A stretch of DNA of 64,000 nucleotides from positions 55,283,564 to 55,347,563 of the forward strand of contig JARZZO010000010.1 in assembly GCA_030544215.1 (NCBI GenBank). The letters run 5' to 3'. Shown here in pieces: positions 34,011 through 46,990 of the stretch. The notes under the pieces were generated by a model. It was not told the origin of the DNA, did not search any database, and saw nothing but the letters and a program-made list of their open reading frames with translations. The stretch's first letter is position 1, and each line of letters begins with the position of its first letter. A program made the translations under genes and the position numbers. Source of the stretch: Zantedeschia hybrid cultivar. Taxonomy: Eukaryota > Streptophyta > Magnoliopsida > Alismatales > Araceae.

Positions 34011-36525
34011 TAACGACCCAATCAGTTAATTAGCCCAAAAACTGTACTAGTTCATAGACTTCTCAAGAAGGTCACACATTCCGAGACTTCTGTCGATCGA
34101 ACAAGCTTAACTTCTAAGTTCTTTCCAACTCGAGCTACGAAAATGGCTAACCGATGTTGTTGATAGTCTACTGATTTAGTCTATTTATCATATTCTTATA
34201 TGGGATATTACAATTAATTGTAACAACCCAATTAGCTAACTGGTCCACCAACTGTGCTAGTTGGTAGACTTCTTCGGAAGGTCTCCCATCCTAGGACTTC
34301 TTCCAACTGAGCATGCTTAACTTCAAAGTTCTTTACAACTTAAGCTTCAAAAAATGGCTAACCGGTGTTATTGACAGTCTACTTATTTAATTTTTTTAAC
34401 ATATTCTTATACGGGATATTACAATCTACCCTCCTTAGAAGTTTGATGTCCTCACCAGGACCACACATAGCCCACAACCAATCCATCAAGTAAGTAGGAT
34501 TTTAGAGATGACCCCCACAGGCTCAAGACGTGGCTCCCATCATGTGGCTTCCACTCTAGGGTAGTCCTTTCATTGTGTAGCACTTTGCCCTATGTGGCAC
34601 TTAGCTCCCATACTTCCAACTAGATCGTAGCTCTGATACCATTTGTAACCACTCAATCAGCCAACTGGCCCAACAACTGTGCTAGTTGATAGACTTTCCA
34701 GGAAAGTCACCCATCTTAGGACTTCTTCCAACCGAGCACACTTAACTCGATGTTATTGGTAGTCTACTGGTTTAGTATATTTAAGATATTCTTATACGGG
34801 ATATTACATGCACAATTTGCCATTTTGACAATCCATAATGGGGACATTTCCCCAATAAGTCTTTGAGCCTTTCCTAAGACCCATGAATCTATTCCCCAGG
34901 ATTTTGAGCGAATCCTATAATGGTCCTTCTCATCGTGTTGGTTCAACATATAGGATATAATTTTTTCAAGAACTCCTTTTGCATTTCTTCCCAAGTCCTA
35001 ATGGGTTTCCTTGTAATCCCCCACTAATATTTTGCTTTATCTTTCAATGAGAAAGGGAAAAGGGTCAATTTAAGGGGCGTCATCAGTAAAATTTTGAATT
35101 TTCACTGTACAGCAGATTTCTAAGAATTCATCCAAGTTCTTGTAAGGGTCCTCATTAGTGTTCCCATAAAAGGATGGGAACATTTGAATGGTGGTTGATT
35201 TGATATCATATTGAATGGCCTGATTTTTAGGTATGTGAATGCAAGATGAAGGTTGATTATTGGTTTGGAATAAAATAATCCTTCATTTGCTTAGAAAGTT
35301 CTTAATTATTCTCGGTCATTTGATCTTGAAGATGATGTTGATGATCTAGGTATCTCACAATTTCTTGGATGGATTTGATGATGTCCTAATTTTGAGTCTC
35401 CTACCTTGCATGCAATATAGGCTGTGGTTTTTTTTTAATGCAAATAGAATTTTTAATTTTTTTTTTTCAAACAATTAGACCTATGACTCCACAACTATGA
35501 TTTCTTGAGACCTAATAGTTCAAATATTGTGAATTTCTTAAGATTCCATTGACATTTATAAACACCTCCAGTAGTTAGCCAGGTAAGAGATGGGGCCATA
35601 GGAGGCTCCCCCTGCTCTCGCAGGGACCTAATTAAATAACCACGAGTTCACTTAGGCGTTTGCTATTTGACCTCTAGCTATAGATACCAACTCTCAAATG
35701 TGATATAAAAGTCTATTTCACCAAAGTTCCAACTCAATAATTGAACCAAATGTGGGGCCTTTGTAGAAATGGTTTCTACTCAATCTTAATTAATGATTTA
35801 GGTGATGCAGTTATGCAGGGATGGTGGTTTGTGGGCCAAGGGTGGGTGGTAAAATCTCCACCTTATCTTGTGATGGAAGTTCCCTTAAATTGTTTTAATG
35901 CAATGCACAAACAATTTCAAGGAAGAGTTTTAAATGCATATGCATGAACAAGTAAATTCTAATGAAAAGATGAATCAAGACTTAAAATAAATGCACTTAT
36001 ATGATGAATGACCTAAGACTGGAAAAGTGTGGTTTCTAATCTTATCATGAAATTTTTTTTATTAGGTTCAAATGAATTTTATTTTAAGTTATGACCCTAT
36101 CTAACCAAACAAGTTTAAAAATTCCTAAACATGAGAACTAATTTAAACAAATTAACTGAAATGAAATAGAATAGCGGAAGAAATACTTAACTCCATAAAG
36201 CAAAAAAAAATCTGCAAAAATCCTTTTTTTCTGATTTTCTATGTTTTCTGAAATTTCTGGACATATTTTCAGAATTTTTTTATTTTTCTGCTATTTTCTA
36301 ACTTGTTCTCAATTCTTGGCTCCAACATACATCCCAATGCACTATAGCCACCAGAAATTAGTTTTGGACTGACTTCATATGGTTTCTAATTTTTTGAGGT
36401 TTTATAAATTTTTTTGTATTTTTCATGCACATAAAAAGAGAAGGGGTTAATGTGGATATGTACACAATAAAGACAAGATTATTAAACTAAAAATCCTAAA
36501 TCTCCCCAACAATAGCGTCAAAAAT
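32162..36525 (-). pseudogene. Athila-like gypsy internal region with gag remnants and PBS, interrupted by Cassandra
   Basis: On the minus strand a decayed tRNA-Asp-type primer site (36503-36520, ending GTTGGGGA) follows the LTR. A gag remnant comes at ~35330-34814, with phrases such as FPSFYGNTNEDPYKNLDEFLEIC split over several frames, and gag continues after the Cassandra insertion at 33577-32162 (AFYERLTEQYVQMVDAS). No intact ORF and no pol were recognised. The layout fits retrotrans_gag of the Athila lineage. Confidence 0.6.
33578..34808 (-). mobile_element. Double Cassandra TRIM (four 5S-bearing LTRs) with one outer TSD
   Basis: The LTRs are 33578-33782, 34011-34212, 34219-34431 and ~34645-34808, the last shortened. 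Internal segments are 33783-34010 and 34432-34644. The second internal segment has a perfect minus-strand primer site, TGGTATCAGAGC (34629-34640). The LTRs carry 5S-rRNA-like A-box and C-box sequences, which in Cassandra are RNA polymerase III-type promoters. LTR2 and LTR3 abut with only ATTAAT between them. TGCAC occurs immediately left of LTR1 (33573-33577) and right of LTR4 (34809-34813), so the outer ends form a single target duplication. Confidence 0.8.
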
Positions 36526-38175
36526 TGATACTTTGAAAAATGTGTCCTTAAATACTCTAAACACTAATCTTAAAATCAAGTTAAACAAAATAAATAAGCG
36601 TAGACGAAGGGCAAGTCCGGATCGAATCCACAAGGAGGTTATAAGACTTTGATTTAACAACCTTTAAAATGAGAAAATTTGAGTGATTGAAATCTTAAAA
36701 TAACTACTCAATAACATACCACACTCTAAGAGAATGCTAATCTAGCATGTGGAAGAACTAATCGCAAAAAGAAACTCCAACTTGATTAACTTTGAAACTC
36801 CTCTTTTAATTCTCTTTTTTTTAGCTTTTCTTTAAAACAACATAAGAACTTCAAGGTAGAAAACAAAACTTTTATGCTAAAGAATTAATCACTGGATAGC
36901 CTAAAACCGTGTCTATTTGAAAATGTCACATTGGACTCCCAAAGAAAAATGATAATTTAAAATTTTAAACATAACCTTCACATGAAATGACACGTCAAAT
37001 CTTCCAAGAAAATTAATTCTAAAAATGAGTAAACTTAAACTTGGGAATTAAACTAAGCTAAAATAATTTTGCGATGATCACATAAAGCACCATACATCAA
37101 TAAAAAATAGCACCAAACATCAGTATAAAATTAACTCTTTTTATTGATTTCAACTGAAAATATAACAAAAGCTTTTGAGAGCACACTTGCATAAATGAAA
37201 GAAATTAAGGAGAAATGAAACAAGAACTCAGCAATCGATGAAGATGGTGATAAAGCCCCTCCATGTGCGATCTCCTTGGCACCAACCGCAAGTTGGAGAA
37301 GATGGTGGTGAAGTTCCTTCGATGCTGGTGGTGGCACCAATAGGAGAACAAGAGAGAGATGGGTGTTGGAGAGGGGTGTGTGTGTGAGAGAGAGAGAGAG
37401 AGAGGAGAATAAGAACAAGAAAGAGAGAAGGAGAGTGCTACAATTAATATATGAGGTACTGTAGTAGAAAGAGAGAGGGAAAGAGAGAGAAAGAGAAAGA
37501 TTTTAAGAAAAGAATTTTTTTGCAAAGGAGAGGACACCCCCAAGTGGTGGTAGGCAATGGGTTTATAAAGTCTGGGAAGAATTTGAAACTCGATTTTTGA
37601 CTCTTTAAAGTTTTGAAATTTTGAAACTTAAGATAATAACCCCCTCCTTGATTCTCTCCTTAATCTTTTCTTATTTGAAAATTTAAATCTACAAGATAAC
37701 TCTCTCTCTCTCTCTCTCTCTCTCATTTGATAATTCAAATCTTCTCCTTAAATCTCTCCTTTATTTAAATTTTAAATTTTGAATTTTTCCTTTGTATGAA
37801 CCCTAGTCACTCCAATGAGAGCCAAATGATTTAACCAATTGGGCCGCAAGCTCTTCATATCATACACACACAGAAAAGTAAATTTAAGTCTCTGGTAAGA
37901 ATAAAATTGTGAGCATGCACTGTTAAAATTATTTAGATGTCTTTCAAAGCCTAGAAATTGCAGTCAAGTCCTATCGTGGATGAAGTATGCACAAAAGTCC
38001 CTACTGAGAATAAAATCGTACATATGTATTGACATAGTTTTTCACATAAAATGATGATATTTTTTACTCAAAATTTCATAAAATTGATGTCATTGAAAAG
38101 AGACTTAAATCTATCATTTCATGTGATTTTGTCATGAATTTTATCTATTTATTACCTAAAAATGCACAATTATCA
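36526..38175 (-). mobile_element. Athila-like gypsy 5' LTR
   Basis: On the minus strand the LTR starts TGATAATTGTGCATTTTTAG at 38175 and ends AAAGTATCA at 36526 (1650 bp), with the primer site just beyond. Start, end and length fit plant Athila-type LTRs. It contains GA and CT microsatellites (37376-37405, 37700-37725). The Ser/Leu-rich ORFs over these are not genes. The partner 3' LTR was not found. Confidence 0.6.
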
Positions 38176-40427
38176 TGGGGTTCGGACCCAATAGTAGACC
38201 AGGGAGTCCTCGAGACCATATAGCAGAAGGACCCACAGGGCACCTAGGTGGGGGCTGAACCTAGTCCAGGGAATCCAGGTGGCTTGCGGGGATTGGAGAG
38301 CCCGACAGGGACCCTCAAGTCCTGGTGTGTGGGAGAAGCCTATCGGGCTTGGCGAACCATGCTCAGACATGATTTGGTGCAGGCGGGCACATGCCTGCGT
38401 CTGTGTAGTTCGTGCAAGGGGCATGGGCAGGAGCTCTACTCTTGTTCCGTGAATAGAGAGAGAGCGGAGAGAGGCAAACAGAGAGAAAGAGGTTTTGGAC
38501 AGGGAAACCTCACCACAAGCCCCCTTCTTTCTCTCTCTCCCACTTCCTTTCTCTCTTCTACAAATTTCCTCCCGAAACTTCCCTCTCTCTATATGTTCCT
38601 GTGCAATGAAACAAGAAGGGAGGAGGGGAGCGTCGTATGACTGACGTGCCTGCACATGTGCTCATGGGGCCAAGTGCCTCCCTACATGGTTATGCTCGCC
38701 ATTTACTGGGCCGATCTCACCCCACCCCAACTATGGGCTTGACCCATGATCACACTTGCCCCTATGGGCCTAGTCCGCACTAGGGCCTTGTGGGTCCTTC
38801 CCACCTACACCCATCCCACCCGAACATGGGCCCTCGTCACTACTTAACCAAGCCAAGCCAAGTTCCAACAAGCCACTCAGCTCAACTAAGACCATCAGAG
38901 CCCTTCGACACCCAGGCAGGGTCTTACCCATGGATCCTCACCAACTATGAGCCAACACCACAGACCCTATGAACCAAGGACCATTGCACGAACAATGCAC
39001 CAGCGGGCTTCTTATCACATTGCCCTCATTTTGAGCCCATTTCAACTTCGATTTGTTAGTCGTTAGCGATACCAGGTTAATTATAGCAATCCTGACTTGT
39101 CCAATGCACTGTCACCACAAGTGTGCCTCATTTTTTTGTCGCTCCAATACACACTTTAGACTTTTATGCATATTCTCCTCGAACCCTACGAGCCCCTTCA
39201 GAAGTTATAGAGTCATTCAAGATTTAGATGAGGATGCAACTTTTGAAAGGGCAGTCAATATGATTCTTAGCACGTCCTAATATTTACAAATCTGAACTCC
39301 TCAACCAGATAAAATGGCAGCAAGTTTTAGCTTTAACCTTTTTTTGATCTTCTAGGCAACATTGTAATCGATAGTAGGTTATCATTTCCAGATTTAATAT
39401 TTCGAGATTTGCTCATCAGAATACTGATTCATTTTGTTTTTCACCGTTCTTTTCCTAATAACACTAAATTGTTATCTTAAGATTTTCTCAAGTAATAACT
39501 TTAAAACAAACATCCTCCTCTTTACAAACATGATAATTAATTTAGGAGTGTTATGTGCTGCATTTCTAATGCACTTTAATTGGCTACTATTCACAAGTTT
39601 ACAGTACACAGCCCCTGTACCTCGGCCATAACTTTCTATAGAAAAGTTAGATTCAAGTGAAGTTGATCTCATGGGAACGCTGACTCAAAGATGAAGAATT
39701 TTACTAAATCAATCATTAAAAGGATCAACAATGATAGTCTTTGAATAGGTTCTTGTGCAGGACCAAAACTAGTCCTAGTTTAAATAGAATTTGGACATGA
39801 ACCATGGAGGGAAAATCCAGTCCATAAGATGCTACATCCATGGAGGGACTTAGGAGTTTAAGTAGGATTACAAATGAGATAATTCATTATAAATACACGG
39901 AGAATTCGTCCATGGGTTCTCTAATTTGCAAATTGGCTTGGGAAAGAGAGAATTTTCATCGTTTAAAAGATCTTGAGAGCTTACGCTTGCTGCACAATAA
40001 GTGGACTTTGCTAACTCAAGGTTTCATGTATGTTATAGGAACCCAGGATGGAGGGAGAGCCCTAGACGATGAGCAGTGAGGTCGAGACATGTAGAAGAAG
40101 CTAAGGCGACCAAGAGAGTCTCCACAAGCAAGAAGTAGGCATGTGATGAATCTAATCATGATTACTTTATAATAGTTAGTTTTTGTTGTTGTTTTAAGAC
40201 TCTTCAAAAGTATAATAAATCATTATAAGTTTAAATTTTTGAATTTGGATCAAGAATCCTATGAATCGAGCTAGTTGGGAATGGTTTGTACTCGAAATGG
40301 TTAATTGATCAATCCTGAACAAATGGTTACCAATTTGTCTTACAAACTGTCTAGCGAGTCGACTAAAATGGTCAAGCAATTCTTTGCAATAATAACTGAT
40401 TTAGCTAGTAAACCTATATTTTGTCAC
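38176..40427. other. Intergenic DNA; no gene recognised
   Basis: The first ~800 bp are GC-rich and may be the remnant of another LTR. The rest is AT-rich with only short open frames that match no domain I know. Confidence 0.4.
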
Positions 40428-41784
40428 TGTTGGAAATTAATTACCTTTGTACCGTGTACGACGTCGTAGCGGTGTGGAACGGAAGCGTCCTAGAGTCGGT
40501 GTAGAGCGGCCACCAAAGTCGCTCGTAGAGTCCACGTGCCAGATCCCGAAAGCTTCGGATGATTCTTCCAAGGGAGAGAGATAGAGGAGATGGAGGAGTT
40601 TGTGGGAGAGAGGAGGAGGAGGAATTCTCACGTACGGGACGTCTCCTCTCTATATGCTCTTGATTATGTAGGAAGAGACTCCTAAAGAGTCCCCACACAT
40701 TGGGGCTTATCCTCCAAAGTCCTTTTTCCGAATGAAAAAGGAGTCCCAATGTGGATGCTTATCCACACGTTTAACATCTCCCACTCAGACACATTGGACA
40801 TATTACAATTGTATCTCCTCTCATAACTCTACCTTTCATACGGAGAAATGGTGTGTGCGACCGAACGAGAAGAATATGTAAGTGAGGAGTGTTATATTAA
40901 GTTATCACCATACTAACATAACACTGCAACTCCAAATCTCGTCTCATACCCCAAATCACAAGCTCACACTAAGTTAAGAGGATCTGATCCCTCTAAGATC
41001 TCTATCTTAACCTTTCATAAACTGTGTTTCTGTACTCATGATTATGTTATACACATCCATCATAACCGCTGGCCAGCAATGAGTCAGAACGACATCAGTG
41101 TGATACAAGTTGATTTTTCCTACGCCACACATATCAATCTGCTTCGACTTAACTGCTTTCTTAGACATGCTCCGTTAGACCACATGTATCATGGTCTTTG
41201 GAAAACATGTTAAAGTAACATCATCAAGTGTCCACTTCATGACAAGGTGTATAGTCCCAAAGGGCATAATAAAAAGGCAGAGGCTTCACACAGTGACGAA
41301 ATAGGGATCCATTCAGTCACTTCTCTGAAGGTCGTAAGAATAGCACATACAGTATGATCAGTATGCTATGGTGGAGCTCTTAGCAGGAATGGCCACGCTC
41401 ATGCACCATATAAACCTGTAACCTTGCACTCCACTAAGTGCATCCAGGTTGCCCATATGACTCTCATCAGATTCAGCTATCAACATCCTACATGGAGGAG
41501 TCCATGTCCGACTATTTTCAATCAGTCTCATCTTAGCCATCTGCTAAGGCGATTTCAACTCTTATTACGCTCCCACTAAACGTAATATATATACACTCCC
41601 ACTGAGTGTCAAGACTACAGAGTCTATCTCATCATGCTCGCTCTCATAGCGACATGGCGATCGTTCGTGTGAGTGGACCGATCAATACCTGGTAGCCAAC
41701 ACATTCACAAATATAAGTGCACTAATAATGCAAAGAAAATACTCATATTTTATTGCATAAAATGATGTCCTTGTACAAAAACAA

Positions 41785-42573
41785 CTAAATCCTTCTTAGT
41801 CCTAAACCTCCAACATGTTTGAGAAACACAATTCTCACAAAAGGTTTTGTGAAAGGATCTGCAAGCATCTCACTAGTAGAGATATATCTAAGGACTACCA
41901 ACTCTTGCGCAATGATGTCTCTGATAAAGTGATAACGAGTGTCAATATGCTTTGACTTTCCGTGATACGTGGGGTCCTTCGTGTAGGCTATCGCGGCCAT
42001 ATTATCGCAATAGACCACAATAGCATCTCCTGCATGTACTGTGACATCCAAATTCACCAAGAATCACCTCAACCAAATGGCTTCCTAGACCGCAGCAGTG
42101 CAAGCAACGTACTCAGATTCCACTGTAGACAATGAGACACATGCTTGCTTCTTGTTGTACCAAGAAATAACTCCTCCTCCTAATACGAATGCATATCCTG
42201 AAGTGGATTTGCACTCATCTCTGTCAGCTGATCCATCGGCATCCGAGTATCCAGTCAACCTAAGGCTCCCACCATGATAGCATAGAGCGAGGTTCTCAGT
42301 ACCTCGCAGATATATGAAAATCCTTTTCACTGCTAGCCAATGCGTAGTTCCATGATTACTTTGATATCTACTAACCATGCTAACTGCAAAGCAAATGTCG
42401 AGACGAGTGCACATCATGGCATATATAAGGCAACCAATTACATTTGCATAAGGGACATCCTTCATTCGTTCTTTCTCTTCCTCTATATTGGGACATTGCT
42501 CAATGCTAAGAATTGAGCCCCTCTCCATTATAGTATCCACAAGCTTGACTTTATGTATCCGTAAGCGCTCCAA
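41785..42573 (-). pseudogene. Copia RT end and RNase H, broken
   Basis: The first part (42573-42085) includes DVPYANVIGCLIYAMMCTRLD and STVESEYVA of RNase H. The last part (42060-41785) holds VVYCDNMAAI, SKHIDTRYHFIRD and ADPFTKP. A stop separates them near 42065-42085. Confidence 0.85.
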
Positions 42574-43550
42574 GATTTTCTTGATGTAAGTCTATTGAGA
42601 CAAACTTAGAAGTCTCTTGGATCAATCCCTTTAGATCTTTACTCCAAGTATATAATCAACCTCACCTAAATCATTCATCTCAAATGTGGAGGATAACCAC
42701 TCTTAAGTGGTTTTGATTAACTCCATGTCATTTCCGGCTAGCAATATACCGTCAACATATAAAGAGAGAATGAGAACACTTTTCTTAACTCTCTTGACAT
42801 AGACACAGTGGTCCTCTTCGGTCATTCTGAAGTCAATCAAAATGATTGCTTGGTGGAACCGATATTATCACTGTCTAGACGACTGATTGAGACCATATAT
42901 AGAACGTTTTAAGTGGCACACTTTACGCTCTTGTCCTTCAACTTCGAAGCCCATAGGCTGAGCCATATAGATTTGTTCGTCTAATTCTCCATTGAGAAAA
43001 GTTGTCTTTACATCCATCTGGAACAATTCCCAGTCTAGATGAGCGACGATAGCCAGGATGAGGCAAATAGAGGCAAATCTCACCACTAGGGAGAATGTCT
43101 CTTCGTAGTCTATTCCCTCTAATTGGGTATAGCCTTTTGCCACGAGTCGGGCTTTATACTTGTCAATTGACCTATCAGCCTTACGTTTGACTTTAAGAAC
43201 CCACTTGTTCCCAATAGCCTTACGTCTAGGTGGTAGATCAACCAACTCTCATACTTCATTCTTAGCCATTGAATTCATTTCTTCCCTCATTGCAGTTATC
43301 CACTTTTCTTAGTCAGGTGAGGTCATAGCTTCCTCGTAGGATGCAGACTCATCAGCATCCACAGAAGTACACATGAATGATTCCCCTTCAATCGTGAAAC
43401 GACGTCGAGGGATATGTCCACGTTGACTTCTACGAGGTAAAGTATTAAGTTGTTCACTCCCACTGTCCATTAGAACACTCCCACTATCTTCGGCAACTTC
43501 TGAGTTGAGACTAATTCCCCCCATGTCAGAAGACATAGTATTCTCATCAG
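42574..43550 (-). pseudogene. Copia reverse transcriptase, inactivated
   Basis: The N-terminal RT block (43245-42868) has NKWVLKVKRKADRSIDKYKARLVAKGY and FQMDVKTTFLNGELDEQIYMAQP. Downstream, the catalytic YVDD box reads YVDG (Gly codon at 42748-42750), and frameshifts or stops surround it. The spacer ahead (43536-43309) carries the integrase-RT linker. The enzyme cannot be functional. Confidence 0.85.
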
Positions 43551-43554
43551 GATC

Positions 43555-44415
43555 TTACAACTCATATAGTTGCATATCTTGTCTGACCTCTCCTAAAGAT
43601 GGGTAATCTCCCTCAAGGAAGACCACATCACGGACCTCTTTCTTAGTCATTCCTTCATCTGTATGTTCACCATACATCACATAGTCCTTAGATTGCTCAA
43701 GGTACCTTATGAACACCTGTTTACTAGCTCTAGGACCCAACTTCCCATACTTATGAGAAGTGCTGTGAACATATCCAGTTGATCCCCATGGGCGTAAGTC
43801 CTCCAAGTAGGGCTTTTTGCCTGTCCATAGTTTATAGGGAGTTGAATGTATTGACTTAGAAGGCACTCGGTTCAGGATATAGGCAGCAGTCAATAATGTA
43901 TCCCCCCAGAAATTTATTGGGAGGTTAACTTGTGCCATCATCGACCGAACCATTTCCATAAGAGTACGATTCTTTCTCTCTGCAACACCATTTTGTTGCG
44001 GAGTATAAGAAATAGTAAGCTGTCTGCAAATTCCTTTTTCTTCACATAACTCTCTAAACTGATCTGAGAGATATTCTCTGCCCCTATCAGTACGAAGAGC
44101 CTTAATGCTCTTCTCTTTATCATTATCTACCTCAGCCAGAAAACGCTTAAAACAAGTTAAGGCCTCTGAGCGATGGATGATAAGATATACTGAACCATAA
44201 TGAGAATAGTCATCTATAAAAGTGATGAAATAGGATTCGTCGTGACGTGCCCTCATATTTAAGGGTCCACATATGTCTGAGTGGATTAGCTCTAATGGGC
44301 AAGAGGCCCTCTTGGTCTTCCCAAATGGCTTTCTGTAGGCTTTTCCTGCCAAACATGGCTCACAGAAAGGGAGATTCACTTTAGTGAGAGACCCTAATAG
44401 GCCCTCTCGAGTCAA
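43555..44415 (-). pseudogene. Copia integrase, longest intact part of the old element
   Basis: It starts in the pre-integrase zinc region (CEPCLAGKAYRKPF) and retains the DDE triad contexts HSDICGP, TDRGREYLS and NGVAERKNRT. The partner histidines (HERLGHKGH) lie upstream at ~44450, separated by a stop at 44416-44418. Confidence 0.88.
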
Positions 44416-44900
44416 TCAGCTCATTCTCTCATGTCCTTTGTGTCCCAACCTTTCATGCCATGATACAGAATCAGAAATGATATCAGAAGAAGATGCGATT
44501 AAAGAAATAGAATCATTATTTTCTAAATCCATCACAAACAAATTGTTCCTCAAATGACTAAGACCATAAAGACTCTTATCGTAATAAAGAGATATTGAGG
44601 TCCCTAAAAAGTTGAAAGAATAACCCAAACGTAAAAGTGCTATAATTGAAAATAGATTATATCGAACACCAAGTGCATAAAGCACATCATGTAAAAGAAG
44701 AGTGCGTCCAGTTCGCATCTTCAGTTGGTACGAGCCAACTCCAAGGACTTCTTCCTGAGCGCCATTCCCCATGGTGACATGTTGGCTGCCAGTTGATATT
44801 CGACGATAATCTAAGAACCCGGCTCGCTCACAAGCTATGTGGCTTGTTGCTCCTGAGTCTACAATCCATTAAGAGACCGTATGAGCAATGAAGACATTAG
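44416..44900 (-). pseudogene. Copia protease and pre-integrase region
   Basis: On the minus strand, VDSGATSH at ~44860 is the aspartic protease active site, with a stop just before it. Downstream the frame 44772-44416 continues with LLLHDVLYALGVRYNLFSI and ends at WHERLGHKGHERMS. Confidence 0.75.
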
Positions 44901-45105
44901 AGCACACATAAACATGATTTCTAGGGACGAGACAAACCTTCTTTGGCTCAGTATAATCACTGGCATAATGTCTCATCTTCTGACAGTTAAAACACTTGAC
45001 TTTGCTCAGGTTTTTCTTTCCTTGCTTGCCACGCTTACTCTTTTAGTTATTTTGTTGTCCCCACTTCTTTTCAGCCTTTTGCTGAAAATTGTTGTTTTTC
45101 TTGGT

Positions 45106-45783
45106 CTAGTTTCGCTTGGGCCTCTTTGCCTTAGGCCTGTTTGCATCAGCCACCAATGCGCTATGACGGGTCGCCTCTTTGCGCTCCGCCTCCAACTCTA
45201 GGTGACGTGAAACGTCATTGTAAGTCTTGATGCTTTCGTTGTGAGTAAGCACCAATTTAATATGCTCCCAAGAAGAATCGGGAAGGGACCTCAACATGGC
45301 AAGTATCTGCTGCTCATCTGAGAGTTCAGTGTCAGCTGTCTTCAATTCTCTGATCATCGAAGACATCACCCTTAGGTGCTCTGCCATAAAATACTTTGGG
45401 TCCATCATGTACTGATTGAACTTCAAAGTTAAGGCCCTCATCCTCGTTGCTGATGTGCCTCCATATTGGAGCTTCAATTGCTCCCATATTTCTTTGGCAG
45501 TTTTGTAGCTCTCAAATTCTTTAATAAGGTCATCGTGCATGCAGCTCAACATAGTGTAACGCGCACTCCTATCCTTATTCAACCACTTATCATAAGCTTA
45601 CTTGTCACGATTGACTTGCGTAAGTGGCCCATCATCAGATGGTGGCAGCATCACGTTGGTCAAGGTCTCAAGTACCTCCTTCTCATTCAGGAGATACTGA
45701 ATCTTTCTGTGCCACATGTCATAATTTTCTCCTTTTAATTTATCTTGACCAGACAACTCGTGATATAAACCTTTAGAGGTCAT
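45106..45783 (-). pseudogene. Copia gag, broken
   Basis: An N-terminal ORF (45783-45598) begins MTSKGLYHELSGQDKLKG and ends at a stop. The second part (45582-45106) has EIWEQLKLQYGGTSATRMRALTLKF and RSLPDSSWEHIKLVLTHNE, the UBN2-type gag core, followed by a basic tail. A degenerate zinc knuckle follows at ~44990-44950. Confidence 0.85.
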
Positions 45784-46779
45784 CGTTATTTTCTACATTG
45801 CGTAAGAAAAATAATTAGGCACTTAAAAATTCCTTTTCTTAAAGTTAATTGGTCATATAGTTTATTTCACATATGTCAGTTTGAAAACTTTACTAGGCTC
45901 GTGATCATCACCTTCATATATGTTACAAACTATATTTCCAATTAAAATAAGAGTGAAAAAAATAGAACATTTAAGGGACTCATTCCCTAATTTTAAAATC
46001 CACATGATTTAAAAAGAAATATCGGATATTTTGTTTTAAAATGTATGATAAGTATAAGTAACGCATTCCCTAAGTATAGCATGCATCTACATGAGGAATA
46101 CATTGATCGCATTACGAAGCAAAAATTTAATTTTAATGCTACCATAGATCAATATAGCAAACACATACAGGAAATTCATTAATTACCAAAAAATGAACTA
46201 CCCCCTCCCTTAAGTTATAACAAGTGTGTCTGATAATAAAAAAAATGGATAGCCAGTGTCCCAGTTAGTCCATTATCCAAAAATATTGATCACATTAAAA
46301 AATCAAAGTCCATAGTCCAATATTACATTACATAAATTGTACAACTTGGGAACCGATTCAGATCGGCCCCTTAAAATTACAAAAAATTCTTCCATATGAA
46401 GATGGATCTTCCATGGTCTCCAACAAGCCCTAAAAAATAAAATTGGGGACACTGGCTATCTGTCTTCGCAATCACACAATCATGCAATTTTTATTGGTTT
46501 GTATGTAATTAATTATCCCCCATTATTAGAAAAATTAAATTTTAGACATGAAAATTACATGATAAAATAGCATGACAATTTTCAGATTTGCGTAAAAAAA
46601 TTTAGGCCCATCTCAAAAACTCTAAACAGATTTTTTTAAGAAGTGTAGGCCATTCAAACAAAACAAATAACATAGATATATTAACAATTACTAAAAGTTT
46701 GTAAAAAAAATGAAAAGTAGAACAATTACTCTTCACATGAACAGTAAAACAGGTGTGAACATCACCCGCAGCCCGTGCA

Positions 46780-46990
46780 CGAGGGTGCACAGCGCCGCGC
46801 GGTCGTGCACAGCGCCGCGCGGTCGTGCGCAGCCCTGCGCTCAGGCGCACGCAGCGCCTTGCAAGCCTACGCATGCTGCCTTGCACGGACGCGTGCAGCC
46901 CCTCGCGCAAGCGTGCGCTGCCCCGCGCGCGGGCACGCTCAACGCCCTGCGCGTAGGCGCGTGCTGCCCCGCACAGACGCGTACAGCCAT
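46780..46990. repeat. GC-rich alternating purine-pyrimidine repeats in the old Copia leader
   Basis: The 18-bp string CAGCGCCGCGCGGTCGTG occurs twice in succession, followed by degenerate ~20-25-bp units rich in GCGC and TGCGC. It sits between the primer site and gag in otherwise AT-rich sequence. The long Arg/Ala ORFs on both strands here are composition artefacts. Confidence 0.75.

Noticed and set aside
37131..37543. Ser/Leu-rich small secreted-like ORFs
   Set aside because: Produced by GA/CT microsatellites in the Athila-like LTR.
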